The notes under the pieces: generated by a model
What the model saw: only the letters and a program-made list of their open reading frames with translations
Database searches by the model: none
Told to the model about the DNA's origin: nothing
Part shown: positions 20,115 to 27,745 of the stretch, one piece after another
How the letters are laid out: each line of letters opens with the position of its first letter
How positions within the stretch are numbered: position 1 is the first letter of the stretch
Position numbers and translations under genes: made by a program
Source: an uncultured Bacilli bacterium
Lineage (GTDB): Bacteria; Bacillota_I; Bacilli_A; RF39; UBA660
Length of the DNA stretch: 32,061 nt
NCBI GenBank assembly: GCA_947626035.1
Contig: CANQQR010000010.1
Coordinates: 1 to 32,061 of the forward strand
Direction: 5' to 3'

Positions 20115-20519
20115 TTATTTCTCATCTAACCTTTCTTTTAGGTATTTTTGATTTTTGATAAGTTTGTTAAGTGCAACTTGTATTTCACCCACATTTTCTA
20201 TTAATACTTCTACTTTGTTACTTGATAAAATTTCTTGTAATTCATCTATTTCTTTTATATCTTTCCACTCATCATTTTCTTCTAGTATTTCAATGTCTTT
20301 TTTATTTAGCAAATCATTTTCAATATAATAGTTAAAATTTAAGCTAATATCTTCATCATCTTCTAACTCATATCTTGTTTCTATACCTTTATGAAAAATA
20401 TAAATTTCATTATCAACTTTAATTTTTTTAGGTGCTTTATTATCTTTTATAAGTCCTATTAGTTCATACATTGTTATCTTTTTAGTTTTCATATCTCCTC
20501 CACTTCGCTTTTTCAACAA
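20115..20519 (-). CDS. Hypothetical early protein
   Basis: ORF; internal Met start (MKTKKITMYELIGLIK) more likely than 20519. Confidence 0.5.
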   Translation of the reverse strand: MLKKRSGGDMKTKKITMYELIGLIKDNKAPKKIKVDNEIYIFHKGIETRYELEDDEDISLNFNYYIENDLLNKKDIEILEENDEWKDIKEIDELQEILSSNKVEVLIENVGEIQVALNKLIKNQKYLKERLDEK

Positions 20520-20778
20520 AACCTGCTTGCATTAAATCGTATATTGTAAACAAAAACTCTCCAAATTCAATATCATGTAATTTTGAATCTAACCTAACAC
20601 ATTTGATTTCACGAGCACCAGCAATATTTCTTCCACCTATTTTATGCTCAGCGTGTATCACTACTAAACCGTTCCCAAAATATTTTACATAACATGGTCC
20701 ACCCATATTTCTTTCTTCGAAATCAAATTTCTTTAATTCTTCCAAATTTACATCATCTTTTATTTTTAATTTATGCAT
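20482..20778 (-). CDS. Hypothetical early protein
   Basis: 98 aa ORF. Confidence 0.5.
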   Translation of the reverse strand: MHKLKIKDDVNLEELKKFDFEERNMGGPCYVKYFGNGLVVIHAEHKIGGRNIAGAREIKCVRLDSKLHDIEFGEFLFTIYDLMQAGFVEKAKWRRYEN

Positions 20779-20780
20779 AC

Positions 20781-21164
20781 TTATTCTCCTAACATCTCTT
20801 TTATTTGCTCATCAGTGTAATATCTATTTTTATACTGTGTATTAAGTCTTTTTTCAGTTTTACCTATATTTGTTAATAAAATATTTCTATTATCTTTATT
20901 ACTAATTAATTTATTTTTATTGTCTTTAAACACTCTATTAAGTTCTACCTGATTCTTGAATTTTCTTCTTTCCTGCAATACCTTTTGAAAATCTCTACAC
21001 ACTCTATAGCATTTTTTACTATCTAACTTCATATTTTCTATTAAGTGATAAAAATCACATCTAATATAATCATACTTTTGCATTTCATTTGAAATAGAAT
21101 TATCAAATTCTTCTAATTCATCTAATAACTTACATACTTCAATTACTTTTTCTTTTATGTTCAT
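20781..21164 (-). CDS. Hypothetical early protein
   Basis: 127 aa ORF. Confidence 0.5.
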   Translation of the reverse strand: MNIKEKVIEVCKLLDELEEFDNSISNEMQKYDYIRCDFYHLIENMKLDSKKCYRVCRDFQKVLQERRKFKNQVELNRVFKDNKNKLISNKDNRNILLTNIGKTEKRLNTQYKNRYYTDEQIKEMLGE

Positions 21165-21166
21165 TT

Positions 21167-21322
21167 TTATTGTTTTTCTAATCCCTCCATTATTTTTATT
21201 TGTAATTCTTTATAATCATTTTCTTTTTTCTTTATTAATTTTTGAAGTACAGTATATATTTTTACTTTTACATATTTGTTAGTTTCTATATCTAGCATCT
21301 TCTTTAATTTTTCTTCTTTCAT
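21167..21322 (-). CDS. Small hypothetical protein (51 aa)
   Basis: MKEEKLKKMLDIETNKYVKVKIYTVLQKLIKKKENDYKELQIKIMEGLEKQ*; not in ORF track, fills operon gap. Confidence 0.45.
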   Translation of the reverse strand: MKEEKLKKMLDIETNKYVKVKIYTVLQKLIKKKENDYKELQIKIMEGLEKQ

Positions 21323-21594
21323 TTCGTTACCCTTACTTTTAAATCTTTAGACCACTCTCTTTTACCATATCTCTTTACTTCTTCGTCCATATATTTTCTA
21401 TATTCAGGTCTTATCACATAATCTATAATTGCATCTGAACCATAACCGTATTTTTCTACATAATCAGCTAATTTCGATACTCTATAATTACTTCTAATAC
21501 CATTCCTATAGAAAGCATAAATCCACTTTTGATGGCTCTTATTTTTTATTCCTATATAACTTAAAAACTTTATAAATTGATTTTCTTCTATCAT
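21319..21594 (-). CDS. Hypothetical early protein
   Basis: 91 aa ORF. Confidence 0.5.
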   Translation of the reverse strand: MIEENQFIKFLSYIGIKNKSHQKWIYAFYRNGIRSNYRVSKLADYVEKYGYGSDAIIDYVIRPEYRKYMDEEVKRYGKREWSKDLKVRVTK

Positions 21595-21605
21595 AATTTA
21601 ATGGG

Positions 21606-21631
21606 GAGATGTGAGAGGATTCTCACATCTC
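21606..21631. repeat. Perfect 11-bp inverted repeat with 4-nt loop
   Basis: GAGATGTGAGA-GGAT-TCTCACATCTC. Confidence 0.9.
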
Positions 21632-21677
21632 TTTATAAAACCTTTCTTATTAGTTAAACCATACCCCACTGCTTACG

Positions 21678-22310
21678 TTACATTTTTTCTATATACGGAT
21701 TGTCAGACCTTAGACAGACTACTGGACGCACGACGTCACTCGAATAGTAGACGTGGCCGTAGCCCAAGTAGCCAGCGTAGCTAGAACCGCCCACGCGGAA
21801 CACGCGCGCGTACTCTTTACCCTTTTGTGTGTACATGGGTGACATTGTCCAGTAATAATAACCTCTATCTAATTTGTGCATCTCTTCTGGCATTTGTTCT
21901 GCTTCTCTTATAGTTATTAATCTAATATAATCTTCAGCGTATTTATCTTGGTCATAGTTAGTTACCATTAGTTCTAATCCTTTATCTTTAAACTCATTCT
22001 CAGCAAACTTAATTAAACCTTTTCTAATAGTACTATTAATCCAGTCTGGGTCTACTTCTGTATTAAATGGTACATCATAATCTTCATCATAACCCTCAAA
22101 ATACTTCTTTATCATATCTACTGGTAAAGCATTTTTCATAAGAAGTGTTAATAATCCATCTTCATTTTTCATTACATACCATTCATAACCATTAAATTTA
22201 ACTTCATATTCTTTAGATTCACTACCTACTTCCATTAACTTATATCTTTTATTATTTATCTTTATTTCTTTCATTTCTATTTTCCTCACTTTCCAAAATA
22301 CAATAACCAT
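21678..22310 (-). CDS. DUF6273-like protein with putative hypervariable C-terminal C-type-lectin-like region
   Basis: 'GYEWYVMKNEDGLLTLL...WINSTIRKGL...DYIRLITIREAEQMP...YYYWTMSP...VVRPVVCLRSDN'; start probably at MKEIKINNKRYKL. Confidence 0.65.
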   Translation of the reverse strand: MVIVFWKVRKIEMKEIKINNKRYKLMEVGSESKEYEVKFNGYEWYVMKNEDGLLTLLMKNALPVDMIKKYFEGYDEDYDVPFNTEVDPDWINSTIRKGLIKFAENEFKDKGLELMVTNYDQDKYAEDYIRLITIREAEQMPEEMHKLDRGYYYWTMSPMYTQKGKEYARVFRVGGSSYAGYLGYGHVYYSSDVVRPVVCLRSDNPYIEKM

Positions 22311-22735
22311 TTATATACTTTAGTATTTATCTTTCTCTCTTTTAATTCTTTGATTTTGTTATTATTATCTACATAAAGTTGCATTTGTGTTTTTACTAAT
22401 TCACTACTTTTTAATTCAGGTATTTTAATTACTATTGTTTCCATATCTGCAATACCTGATATTATATCTTTTTCATAGCCTTGATAATTATTTACTATAG
22501 TTGTTATTTCTTTTTCTATGTTTTGGTTTTCTTCTTCATAAAGTTCTATTTTGTCGTCTATAACAAACATATCATAGCCATTAGTACCTATTGTTATTAC
22601 AATTATCAATGCTATTATTCCAAATGTTACTGCACCAGCAACACTTATAAACAATGTAGATTCCCAATCTTTATCTTCTGCTATTCTACAAACAATAACT
22701 GCTAAAATACATAATATAACTACTACTATTAACAT
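22286..22735 (-). CDS. Membrane-anchored coiled-coil protein
   Basis: Two hydrophobic N-terminal segments and Glu/Lys-rich C-terminus. Confidence 0.55.
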   Translation of the reverse strand: MLIVVVILCILAVIVCRIAEDKDWESTLFISVAGAVTFGIIALIIVITIGTNGYDMFVIDDKIELYEEENQNIEKEITTIVNNYQGYEKDIISGIADMETIVIKIPELKSSELVKTQMQLYVDNNNKIKELKERKINTKVYKWLLYFGK

Positions 22736-22755
22736 AATTATTCCTCTCTTCTATT

Positions 22756-23187
22756 CTAAAATGGTAAATCATCATCATTTAAAGTCACTTGTTCTCCAAA
22801 ACTATTAAATGGGTCTTCATCTACTGTTACACTTTCATTTTCTTTAACTGTATCTTGTGAATCGCTATCTTGCTTTTTATTTTCTAAAAATTCTACTTGC
22901 TCAACTATTACTTTTGTATAATATCTTTTAACCCCATCATACTCTGCTGTGCTAGTTTGTACTCTTCCCTCAATTCCTAACTTACTTCCTTTTTTACAAT
23001 ACTTATAAATTAAATCAGCTGTTGAACCATAAAACATAACTGTTAAATAATCACTATCATATTCGCCAGCATTATTCTTATAATTTCTTCTAATAGCTAA
23101 TCTATTTTGAATAACTGATTTACCAGTTCTTGAAGTTCTTAAATCGATATCTTCTGTTAATCTACCTGTAATCCAAATTTTATTCAT
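22756..23187 (-). CDS. ssb: Single-stranded DNA-binding protein
   Basis: 'MNKIWITGRLTEDIDLR...SVIQNRLAIRR...YLTVMFYGSTADLIYKYCKKGSKLGIEGRVQT', acidic tail ending DDDLPF. Confidence 0.93.
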   Translation of the reverse strand: MNKIWITGRLTEDIDLRTSRTGKSVIQNRLAIRRNYKNNAGEYDSDYLTVMFYGSTADLIYKYCKKGSKLGIEGRVQTSTAEYDGVKRYYTKVIVEQVEFLENKKQDSDSQDTVKENESVTVDEDPFNSFGEQVTLNDDDLPF

Positions 23188-23605
23188 TATTCGCTTCCTT
23201 TCTTAAAAAATTATTTATTTTTGGTGACACTGTTTTAGTCACTTTCATTTTTTGTCCTTTAGGTGTACGTCCAGATGGTATTTTACGTACTAAATATTTA
23301 CTACTTACATATTCTTTTAATTTTTCTTGCATATTTTCATTTGCTTTAGTAAGCTCATTAACTCTTTTAGTTAACCCACCTTTAGCAGCGGTTAATGTTT
23401 TCTTTTCTTCTTTCAAATCAGCAATCATTTTATCTTTTATTTTAAATTCATCATTTAACCTTAATGCATCCAACTTTAAATTTTCTATTTCTTCTTTTAA
23501 TGTATTATTTTCATTTATTACTTCTATGTGCTTTTTTACTTCTTTCTTTAATTTTGTTAATTCTCCCAAGACCCTTTCATAATCTTTCTTATAAAATATT
23601 TTCAT
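23180..23605 (-). CDS. Coiled-coil hypothetical protein
   Basis: 141 aa coiled-coil. Confidence 0.5.
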   Translation of the reverse strand: MKIFYKKDYERVLGELTKLKKEVKKHIEVINENNTLKEEIENLKLDALRLNDEFKIKDKMIADLKEEKKTLTAAKGGLTKRVNELTKANENMQEKLKEYVSSKYLVRKIPSGRTPKGQKMKVTKTVSPKINNFLRKEANNE

Positions 23606-24024
23606 TTTCTTTTCTCCCTTTCTTTTTCACATTCTAAATATCTCTTTAATTTCATATATGGACTAGTCCTTGAGTACATTAATTCTTTTGCAATAGCATT
23701 CCAAGTCTTACATTCAAGAAATCTCATTCTAATAATACTTTGAATATCAACATCAGTTATTGTATTAATGTAATTTTCTATCTTCAAATTTTCCTTTAAC
23801 AACTTTTCATATTTTTTTTGAAGTTTACTTTTTAATTTAATTAAATTAGTCGCTTTTTCTTCAACAGGATTAGAACTATTAAATGTTTTTACATTAACAA
23901 TATTTAATGACTTTCCGCTTAAAACTGTTTGTTCCAATTCCTTTAGCCTATCTTCTAATTGTGAAATCTGCTTTTTAATGGAAAAGTATTTACTTAATGC
24001 TTCTATTGTCATATTCACTCTCAC
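23602..24024 (-). CDS. Sigma-70 region-4-like / DUF1492-type phage transcription regulator
   Basis: Coiled-coil N-terminus, 'INTITDVDIQSIIRMRFLECKTWNAIAKELMYSRTSPYMKLKRYL'. Confidence 0.6.
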   Translation of the reverse strand: MRVNMTIEALSKYFSIKKQISQLEDRLKELEQTVLSGKSLNIVNVKTFNSSNPVEEKATNLIKLKSKLQKKYEKLLKENLKIENYINTITDVDIQSIIRMRFLECKTWNAIAKELMYSRTSPYMKLKRYLECEKEREKRK

Positions 24025-24578
24025 TCAAATAACTTTTTCGTTTCATTTAGATTAACTGCTAAAGGAATACCTGGATTTTCTTTAGTAAACTTAATATTTA
24101 TTAAAATTTCATGTTCTAAACCTGTTGTTAAAGGAATAAGCTTCAATAGAAAGTTGTAATAAATTGAATCAAATTCGTCTTGCTTCATTAATAAAAATTC
24201 ATTTTCACGTTCTGGACTCATTGAATGATTAAAATATTTTTCGCCTTTAGTTTTCATGTACCTAATGCTGTTATGTCTTTCCATATGTTTTTGCATTGCA
24301 TCATAATAAGCAATTTTTCCACAAAATTCACACTTCATCAAAAATTTCTTATTTTTGATACTTTCCTTTTCGCTAAAGAGAAATAATTTTATATCAGGTG
24401 GATTCTTTTTGTAATTTGTATTTTCTTTATGTTCAGCATATCTTGCTAACACAACATCTTTAGATAACCTCATAAGTGCATTTTTCCAAACTTGATATTC
24501 GTCTTCGTCTTTTATCTCAAAAGAACTATAATCCTTTTTGATTTGACTAATAAATTGCATAACTTCTTCTTTAGTCAT
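24021..24578 (-). CDS. Zinc-finger-containing early protein
   Basis: CEFCGKIAYYDAMQKHMERH C2H2-like motif. Confidence 0.55.
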   Translation of the reverse strand: MTKEEVMQFISQIKKDYSSFEIKDEDEYQVWKNALMRLSKDVVLARYAEHKENTNYKKNPPDIKLFLFSEKESIKNKKFLMKCEFCGKIAYYDAMQKHMERHNSIRYMKTKGEKYFNHSMSPERENEFLLMKQDEFDSIYYNFLLKLIPLTTGLEHEILINIKFTKENPGIPLAVNLNETKKLFE

Positions 24579-25314
24579 TTCTTAAATCCTCCCATCTTCT
24601 TTGACTCAAAAATGTTGTTGGGTAAGGAATAAACTGTCCATTATTCTTTTTCCATTCATCAGAATCCTTAAAGTAGTAAAGCGATAATATTATTTCTTCA
24701 TGTAGTTCTTTTGAGGGTTTATGTCTTAAATACCAATCTCTACTTTTTGCTTTATTTTTTTTCTTAGGGTAGATGCTCCAAAATGCATTAAACATTTGCG
24801 CATATATATTTATATTAACCTTACCTATCCTTACCTGTGTCGACGGCTCGTCGACGGTACTAATATTTGGTACAAAATTGTTAGTATTTTTTTGAGAATT
24901 TTCTTCAATTTTTGGACTTAATTTTAGTACATTTTCACTATCATTTTTATCATTTTTTTCTTCAATAGAATCTACTAAAAAATATTCTTTATTTTCATCT
25001 AATTTCAGTTGTGATTTTTCTTTAGTATACGGGGTTTCGTTATATGTATCTTTTCTAATGTAATTATGAATTTTCCAATGCTTAATAACTACTACACCAC
25101 TTTCAAACGGTATAATAAAATTTCTCATAAATAACAACTTTAAATCATCATTACTAGCGCCTACTATTTTAACTATCTTTTTTGGAGAATTGACAAATCC
25201 ATCATCATCAGCTCTCATAGCTAAATCATAGTATAGTAATCTACTACTAATAGGCATGTCTAAAAAAGCATCGCTATCTATGATTGTTTTCGCAAACATT
25301 CTTCTTTCAGCCAT
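24571..25314 (-). CDS. Phage replisome organizer/replication initiator
   Basis: 'MAERRMFAKTIIDSDAFLDMPISSRLLYYDLAMRADDDGFVNSPKKI' N-terminal signature. Confidence 0.85.
   Translation of the reverse strand: MAERRMFAKTIIDSDAFLDMPISSRLLYYDLAMRADDDGFVNSPKKIVKIVGASNDDLKLLFMRNFIIPFESGVVVIKHWKIHNYIRKDTYNETPYTKEKSQLKLDENKEYFLVDSIEEKNDKNDSENVLKLSPKIEENSQKNTNNFVPNISTVDEPSTQVRIGKVNINIYAQMFNAFWSIYPKKKNKAKSRDWYLRHKPSKELHEEIILSLYYFKDSDEWKKNNGQFIPYPTTFLSQRRWEDLRND
24797..24855. other. Candidate phage replication origin inside the replisome organizer gene
   Basis: Two tandem 10-mers CCTTACCTAT/CCTTACCTGT, GC-rich inverted repeat GTCGACG-GCT-CGTCGAC, adjacent AT-rich CATATATATTTATATTAA. Confidence 0.6.
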
Positions 25315-25321
25315 AATTACA

Positions 25322-25441
25322 TCATTTACCTTTCCATATTGCTTTTAACAAACAATAAATCATATACACTAAAATTATTAAAACAATCATCAAAACAGCA
25401 CATAAAATTGCACATCCTAAAATGGAAAATAATCTTCCCAT
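25322..25441 (-). CDS. Small membrane protein (39 aa)
   Basis: MGRLFSILGCAILCAVLMIVLIILVYMIYCLLKAIWKGK* with GGAGG upstream. Confidence 0.55.
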   Translation of the reverse strand: MGRLFSILGCAILCAVLMIVLIILVYMIYCLLKAIWKGK

Positions 25442-25480
25442 TTAATTTTCCTCCTTTCTTTTCAACCATTCCCCAAATTA

Positions 25481-25711
25481 TTACTTAATAGATTTTAAAA
25501 TGACATCCTCAAAATAATCATATGTAACACCTAAAACACTTGCAGCCATCATAAATGAAATAAAACCTAACAATGTCCAGCCATATGATCTACCTGTCAA
25601 CCAACTTGCAATAGTTAACATAAACATGTCATGTAAAACTATGTAAGCACAGAAAATCATGACTGCAATAACTAAAATATTTTTCCATTTAATACGTCTA
25701 ATATATTTCAT
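25481..25711 (-). CDS. Small membrane protein
   Basis: 76 aa with hydrophobic segments. Confidence 0.55.
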   Translation of the reverse strand: MKYIRRIKWKNILVIAVMIFCAYIVLHDMFMLTIASWLTGRSYGWTLLGFISFMMAASVLGVTYDYFEDVILKSIK

Positions 25712-25721
25712 ACTCTCTCCT

Positions 25722-25976
25722 TTAAATAAACTTACATTTTTTATCTTTTTTTAATTTTTCTAATTGTTTATCAGTGTAAAACCACTTACTGACATCGCCA
25801 CCCCTTGACTCAACATTAGCTGCTAATTCATTAATGACATCGTATATATGAATTAATACATTCCTTAACTCATTTTCAGATGGTGTTTCTGCATATACTT
25901 CTATAGTTGTATTTCCATCTTTTACACTCTTAATAAACCTTAAATTAGAATCACTTGACGACTTTTGATTATTCAT
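25722..25976 (-). CDS. Hypothetical early protein
   Basis: Start at MNNQKSSSD preceded by GTGAGGTG; first gene downstream of the hairpin leader. Confidence 0.55.
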   Translation of the reverse strand: MNNQKSSSDSNLRFIKSVKDGNTTIEVYAETPSENELRNVLIHIYDVINELAANVESRGGDVSKWFYTDKQLEKLKKDKKCKFI

Positions 25977-26031
25977 TTCTAAACACCTCACTTAATCTTA
26001 TGTGTTTAATAATTTAAAATTAATTTCCATA

Positions 26032-26135
26032 CCCCTAATTGCTTAAAAGAGTAACCCTTTTTTTCAAAAGATAAAATAAGGAGCTCTAATGAAAAAATTA
26101 TGGGAGATAAGGTTACTCTTCTAAACAATTAGAAG
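26032..26135 (-). ncRNA. Leader hairpin A (structured RNA candidate)
   Basis: Minus TACTTCTAATTGTTTAGAAGAGTAACC pairs with GGTTACTCTTTTAAGCAATTAGGGGTA: 27 consecutive pairs including 4 G-U. Confidence 0.65.
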
Positions 26136-26162
26136 TAGTTTAATTTAATTTTATTAATTTCT

Positions 26163-26310
26163 ATATCTCTAACTGCTTAAGGGGGCAATCTAAAAGAGGT
26201 TTGAATAGTATAAATTTATGAATCAATTTTAATAATAAAAGGTGTTTAGTAATAGTTACATCGTAATATTTTTTTTAATAAGATTACCCCTTTAAACAGC
26301 TAGAAATATA
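26163..26310 (-). ncRNA. Leader hairpin B (structured RNA candidate, homologous to A)
   Basis: Minus ATATTTCTAGCTGTTTAAAGGGGTAATCT pairs with AGATTGCCCCCTTAAGCAGTTAGAGATAT: 28/29 paired including 4 G-U. Confidence 0.65.
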
Positions 26311-26311
26311 A

Positions 26312-26341
26312 TTTACATTTACCTCTCTTTAGATTTATAAT
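26312..26341 (+). promoter_or_regulatory. Promoter for the plus-strand gene at 26364
   Basis: TTTACA, 18 nt, TATAAT. Confidence 0.5.
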
Positions 26342-26363
26342 ATTTAACCAAAGAAGGTGAAAT

Positions 26364-26591
26364 ATGTTTCACTATGTTGTGACTAAAGGTAAAGTATTAA
26401 TTCCTACTGAAGATTTTTCTTTAGTAAAGAAGACTACAACTATTGCTGACCCTACATCTGCTAAAGTTCATTTAGAGTACCCAAATGGTATAATAATGGA
26501 CTGCATTCTTTCTGTTAATGGTGCTGACATCACTATTAACAGGGAATTGATACTGAACCCTGATGGAAACTATGAATTAAAGGAAGATTAA
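26364..26591 (+). CDS. Small hypothetical protein
   Basis: 75 aa, AGAAGGTG ribosome-binding site. Confidence 0.6.
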   Translation: MFHYVVTKGKVLIPTEDFSLVKKTTTIADPTSAKVHLEYPNGIIMDCILSVNGADITINRELILNPDGNYELKED

Positions 26592-26674
26592 TCTTCTTTT
26601 TTTTCAATACTTATTCCAGTTTTATTAATAACAAATTGTTTATCACCAATGTTAATTACTATTTCTTTTTCCAT
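26588..26674 (-). CDS. Mini-protein (28 aa), cassette family
   Basis: MEKEIVINIGDKQFVINKTGISIEKKED* after the shared AGGAGGGAAT leader. Confidence 0.45.
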   Translation of the reverse strand: MEKEIVINIGDKQFVINKTGISIEKKED

Positions 26675-26759
26675 ATTCCCTCCTAACTTTTTTCTTTTTT
26701 ATAATTTGATTTTCTTTAACCCCTATTCTATAATTAGTTTTAGAAAGGAGTGTGAATCA

Positions 26760-26987
26760 ATGCAAATAATTGGTTATCCTACTAATACTGATAATCAAAA
26801 GAAATTTAGTGAAAGACATATAGAAATTCGTAATGAAGTTGTCGATAAAGTTAAAGATGTAATCGACAAAGCTAATGTTTCTCCAGAAGTAAAACAATTA
26901 GTATTTGATGTTTTTGCAGAATTAATAGTTGCAGTACAAGAAGATGTATCAGCTGTCTTTCGCTATGCATCAAGTGATGAAAAATAA
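26760..26987 (+). CDS. Small hypothetical protein
   Basis: 75 aa from ATG 26760 with AAAGGAG; the 26649 start lacks an RBS. Confidence 0.55.
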   Translation: MQIIGYPTNTDNQKKFSERHIEIRNEVVDKVKDVIDKANVSPEVKQLVFDVFAELIVAVQEDVSAVFRYASSDEK

Positions 26988-26995
26988 TTATCAGT

Positions 26996-27024
26996 AGACT
27001 TATTCGTTTGAATGAGTCTTTTTA
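26996..27024 (+). terminator. Intrinsic terminator
   Basis: AGACTTATTC-GTTT-GAATGAGTCT followed by T-run. Confidence 0.65.
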
Positions 27025-27173
27025 TTAAAACTATATCTTGGAATGCCATTATAATAATCATTCATTTCTTTTAATTTTTTAGGATTTTCTAAATATTCAA
27101 TTTCTTTTTTCTTTAAATGTATTAATTCTTTTAAACTTTGACTAATACTTTCTATAAGTTTTATTAATTTCAT
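27000..27173 (-). CDS. Small hypothetical protein (57 aa), cassette family
   Basis: MKLIKLIESISQSLKELIHLKKKEIEYLENPKKLKEMNDYYNGIPRYSFNKKTHSNE*. Confidence 0.4.
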   Translation of the reverse strand: MKLIKLIESISQSLKELIHLKKKEIEYLENPKKLKEMNDYYNGIPRYSFNKKTHSNE

Positions 27174-27202
27174 TTTCCATATTCCCTCCTAACTTTTTTC
27201 TT

Positions 27203-27313
27203 TTAATAACCTAATAATTTTAAAACTAACCATAAAATCCACCCAATTATTAATAAAACTGACAATACTAATTGTATAAATAATAATACTTTTAGTATTT
27301 TTTCATATTTCAT
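27203..27313 (-). CDS. Small membrane protein (36 aa), cassette family
   Basis: MKYEKILKVLLFIQLVLSVLLIIGWILWLVLKLLGY*. Confidence 0.5.
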   Translation of the reverse strand: MKYEKILKVLLFIQLVLSVLLIIGWILWLVLKLLGY

Positions 27314-27329
27314 ATTTTCTCCTAACTTT

Positions 27330-27455
27330 TTATTTCCTTTTTTTTAATTCTTCTATTTCTTTTTCTAGTCTATCTACCTTTTCCAATTGTTTTGCTATTT
27401 TAATAAATAAACTTCCTAACTTTTCTCCTAAAAGTTCTTTTATTTCTTTTTCCAT
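27330..27455 (-). CDS. Small coiled-coil protein (41 aa), cassette family
   Basis: MEKEIKELLGEKLGSLFIKIAKQLEKVDRLEKEIEELKKRK*. Confidence 0.5.
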   Translation of the reverse strand: MEKEIKELLGEKLGSLFIKIAKQLEKVDRLEKEIEELKKRK

Positions 27456-27478
27456 ATTCCCTCCTAATTTTCACTTTA

Positions 27479-27721
27479 TTAATCAGTATGGATGCTTTGA
27501 AATTGAAGTCTTTCTGTGATTTCATTCAAAATAATTTTTGCATTTACTACTGATATTTTTTTGTCTGCAAATATTTGTAATATTTTTTCTTCTATTTCTT
27601 CAAACATCGCAGGTGGAACACTTTGGTTTTGATTTTTTGCTGCTGTCCACCATACACCCACTCTTCTATCTAATGTTGCTTCTGGTGTTTCAACTTTTAT
27701 ATTTTCTTTTCTTAATATCAT
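27479..27721 (-). CDS. Hypothetical protein, cassette family
   Basis: Start at MILRKENIK after AGTTAGGAGG. Confidence 0.55.
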   Translation of the reverse strand: MILRKENIKVETPEATLDRRVGVWWTAAKNQNQSVPPAMFEEIEEKILQIFADKKISVVNAKIILNEITERLQFQSIHTD

Positions 27722-27745
27722 ATTTTTCCTCCTAACTATCATTTT

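Noticed and set aside
26090-26125. Plus-strand leader peptide in hairpin A (AAGGAGCTCTA ATG AAA AAA TTA TGG GAG ATA AGG TTA CTC TTC TAA)
   Set aside because: Has an RBS, but wobble evidence places the functional RNA on the minus strand and hairpin B has no equivalent peptide.
26028-26312. Hairpins as terminal inverted repeats of MITE-like elements
   Set aside because: No clear target-site duplication, and compensatory changes with strand-biased G-U pairs favour RNA structure; not fully excluded.
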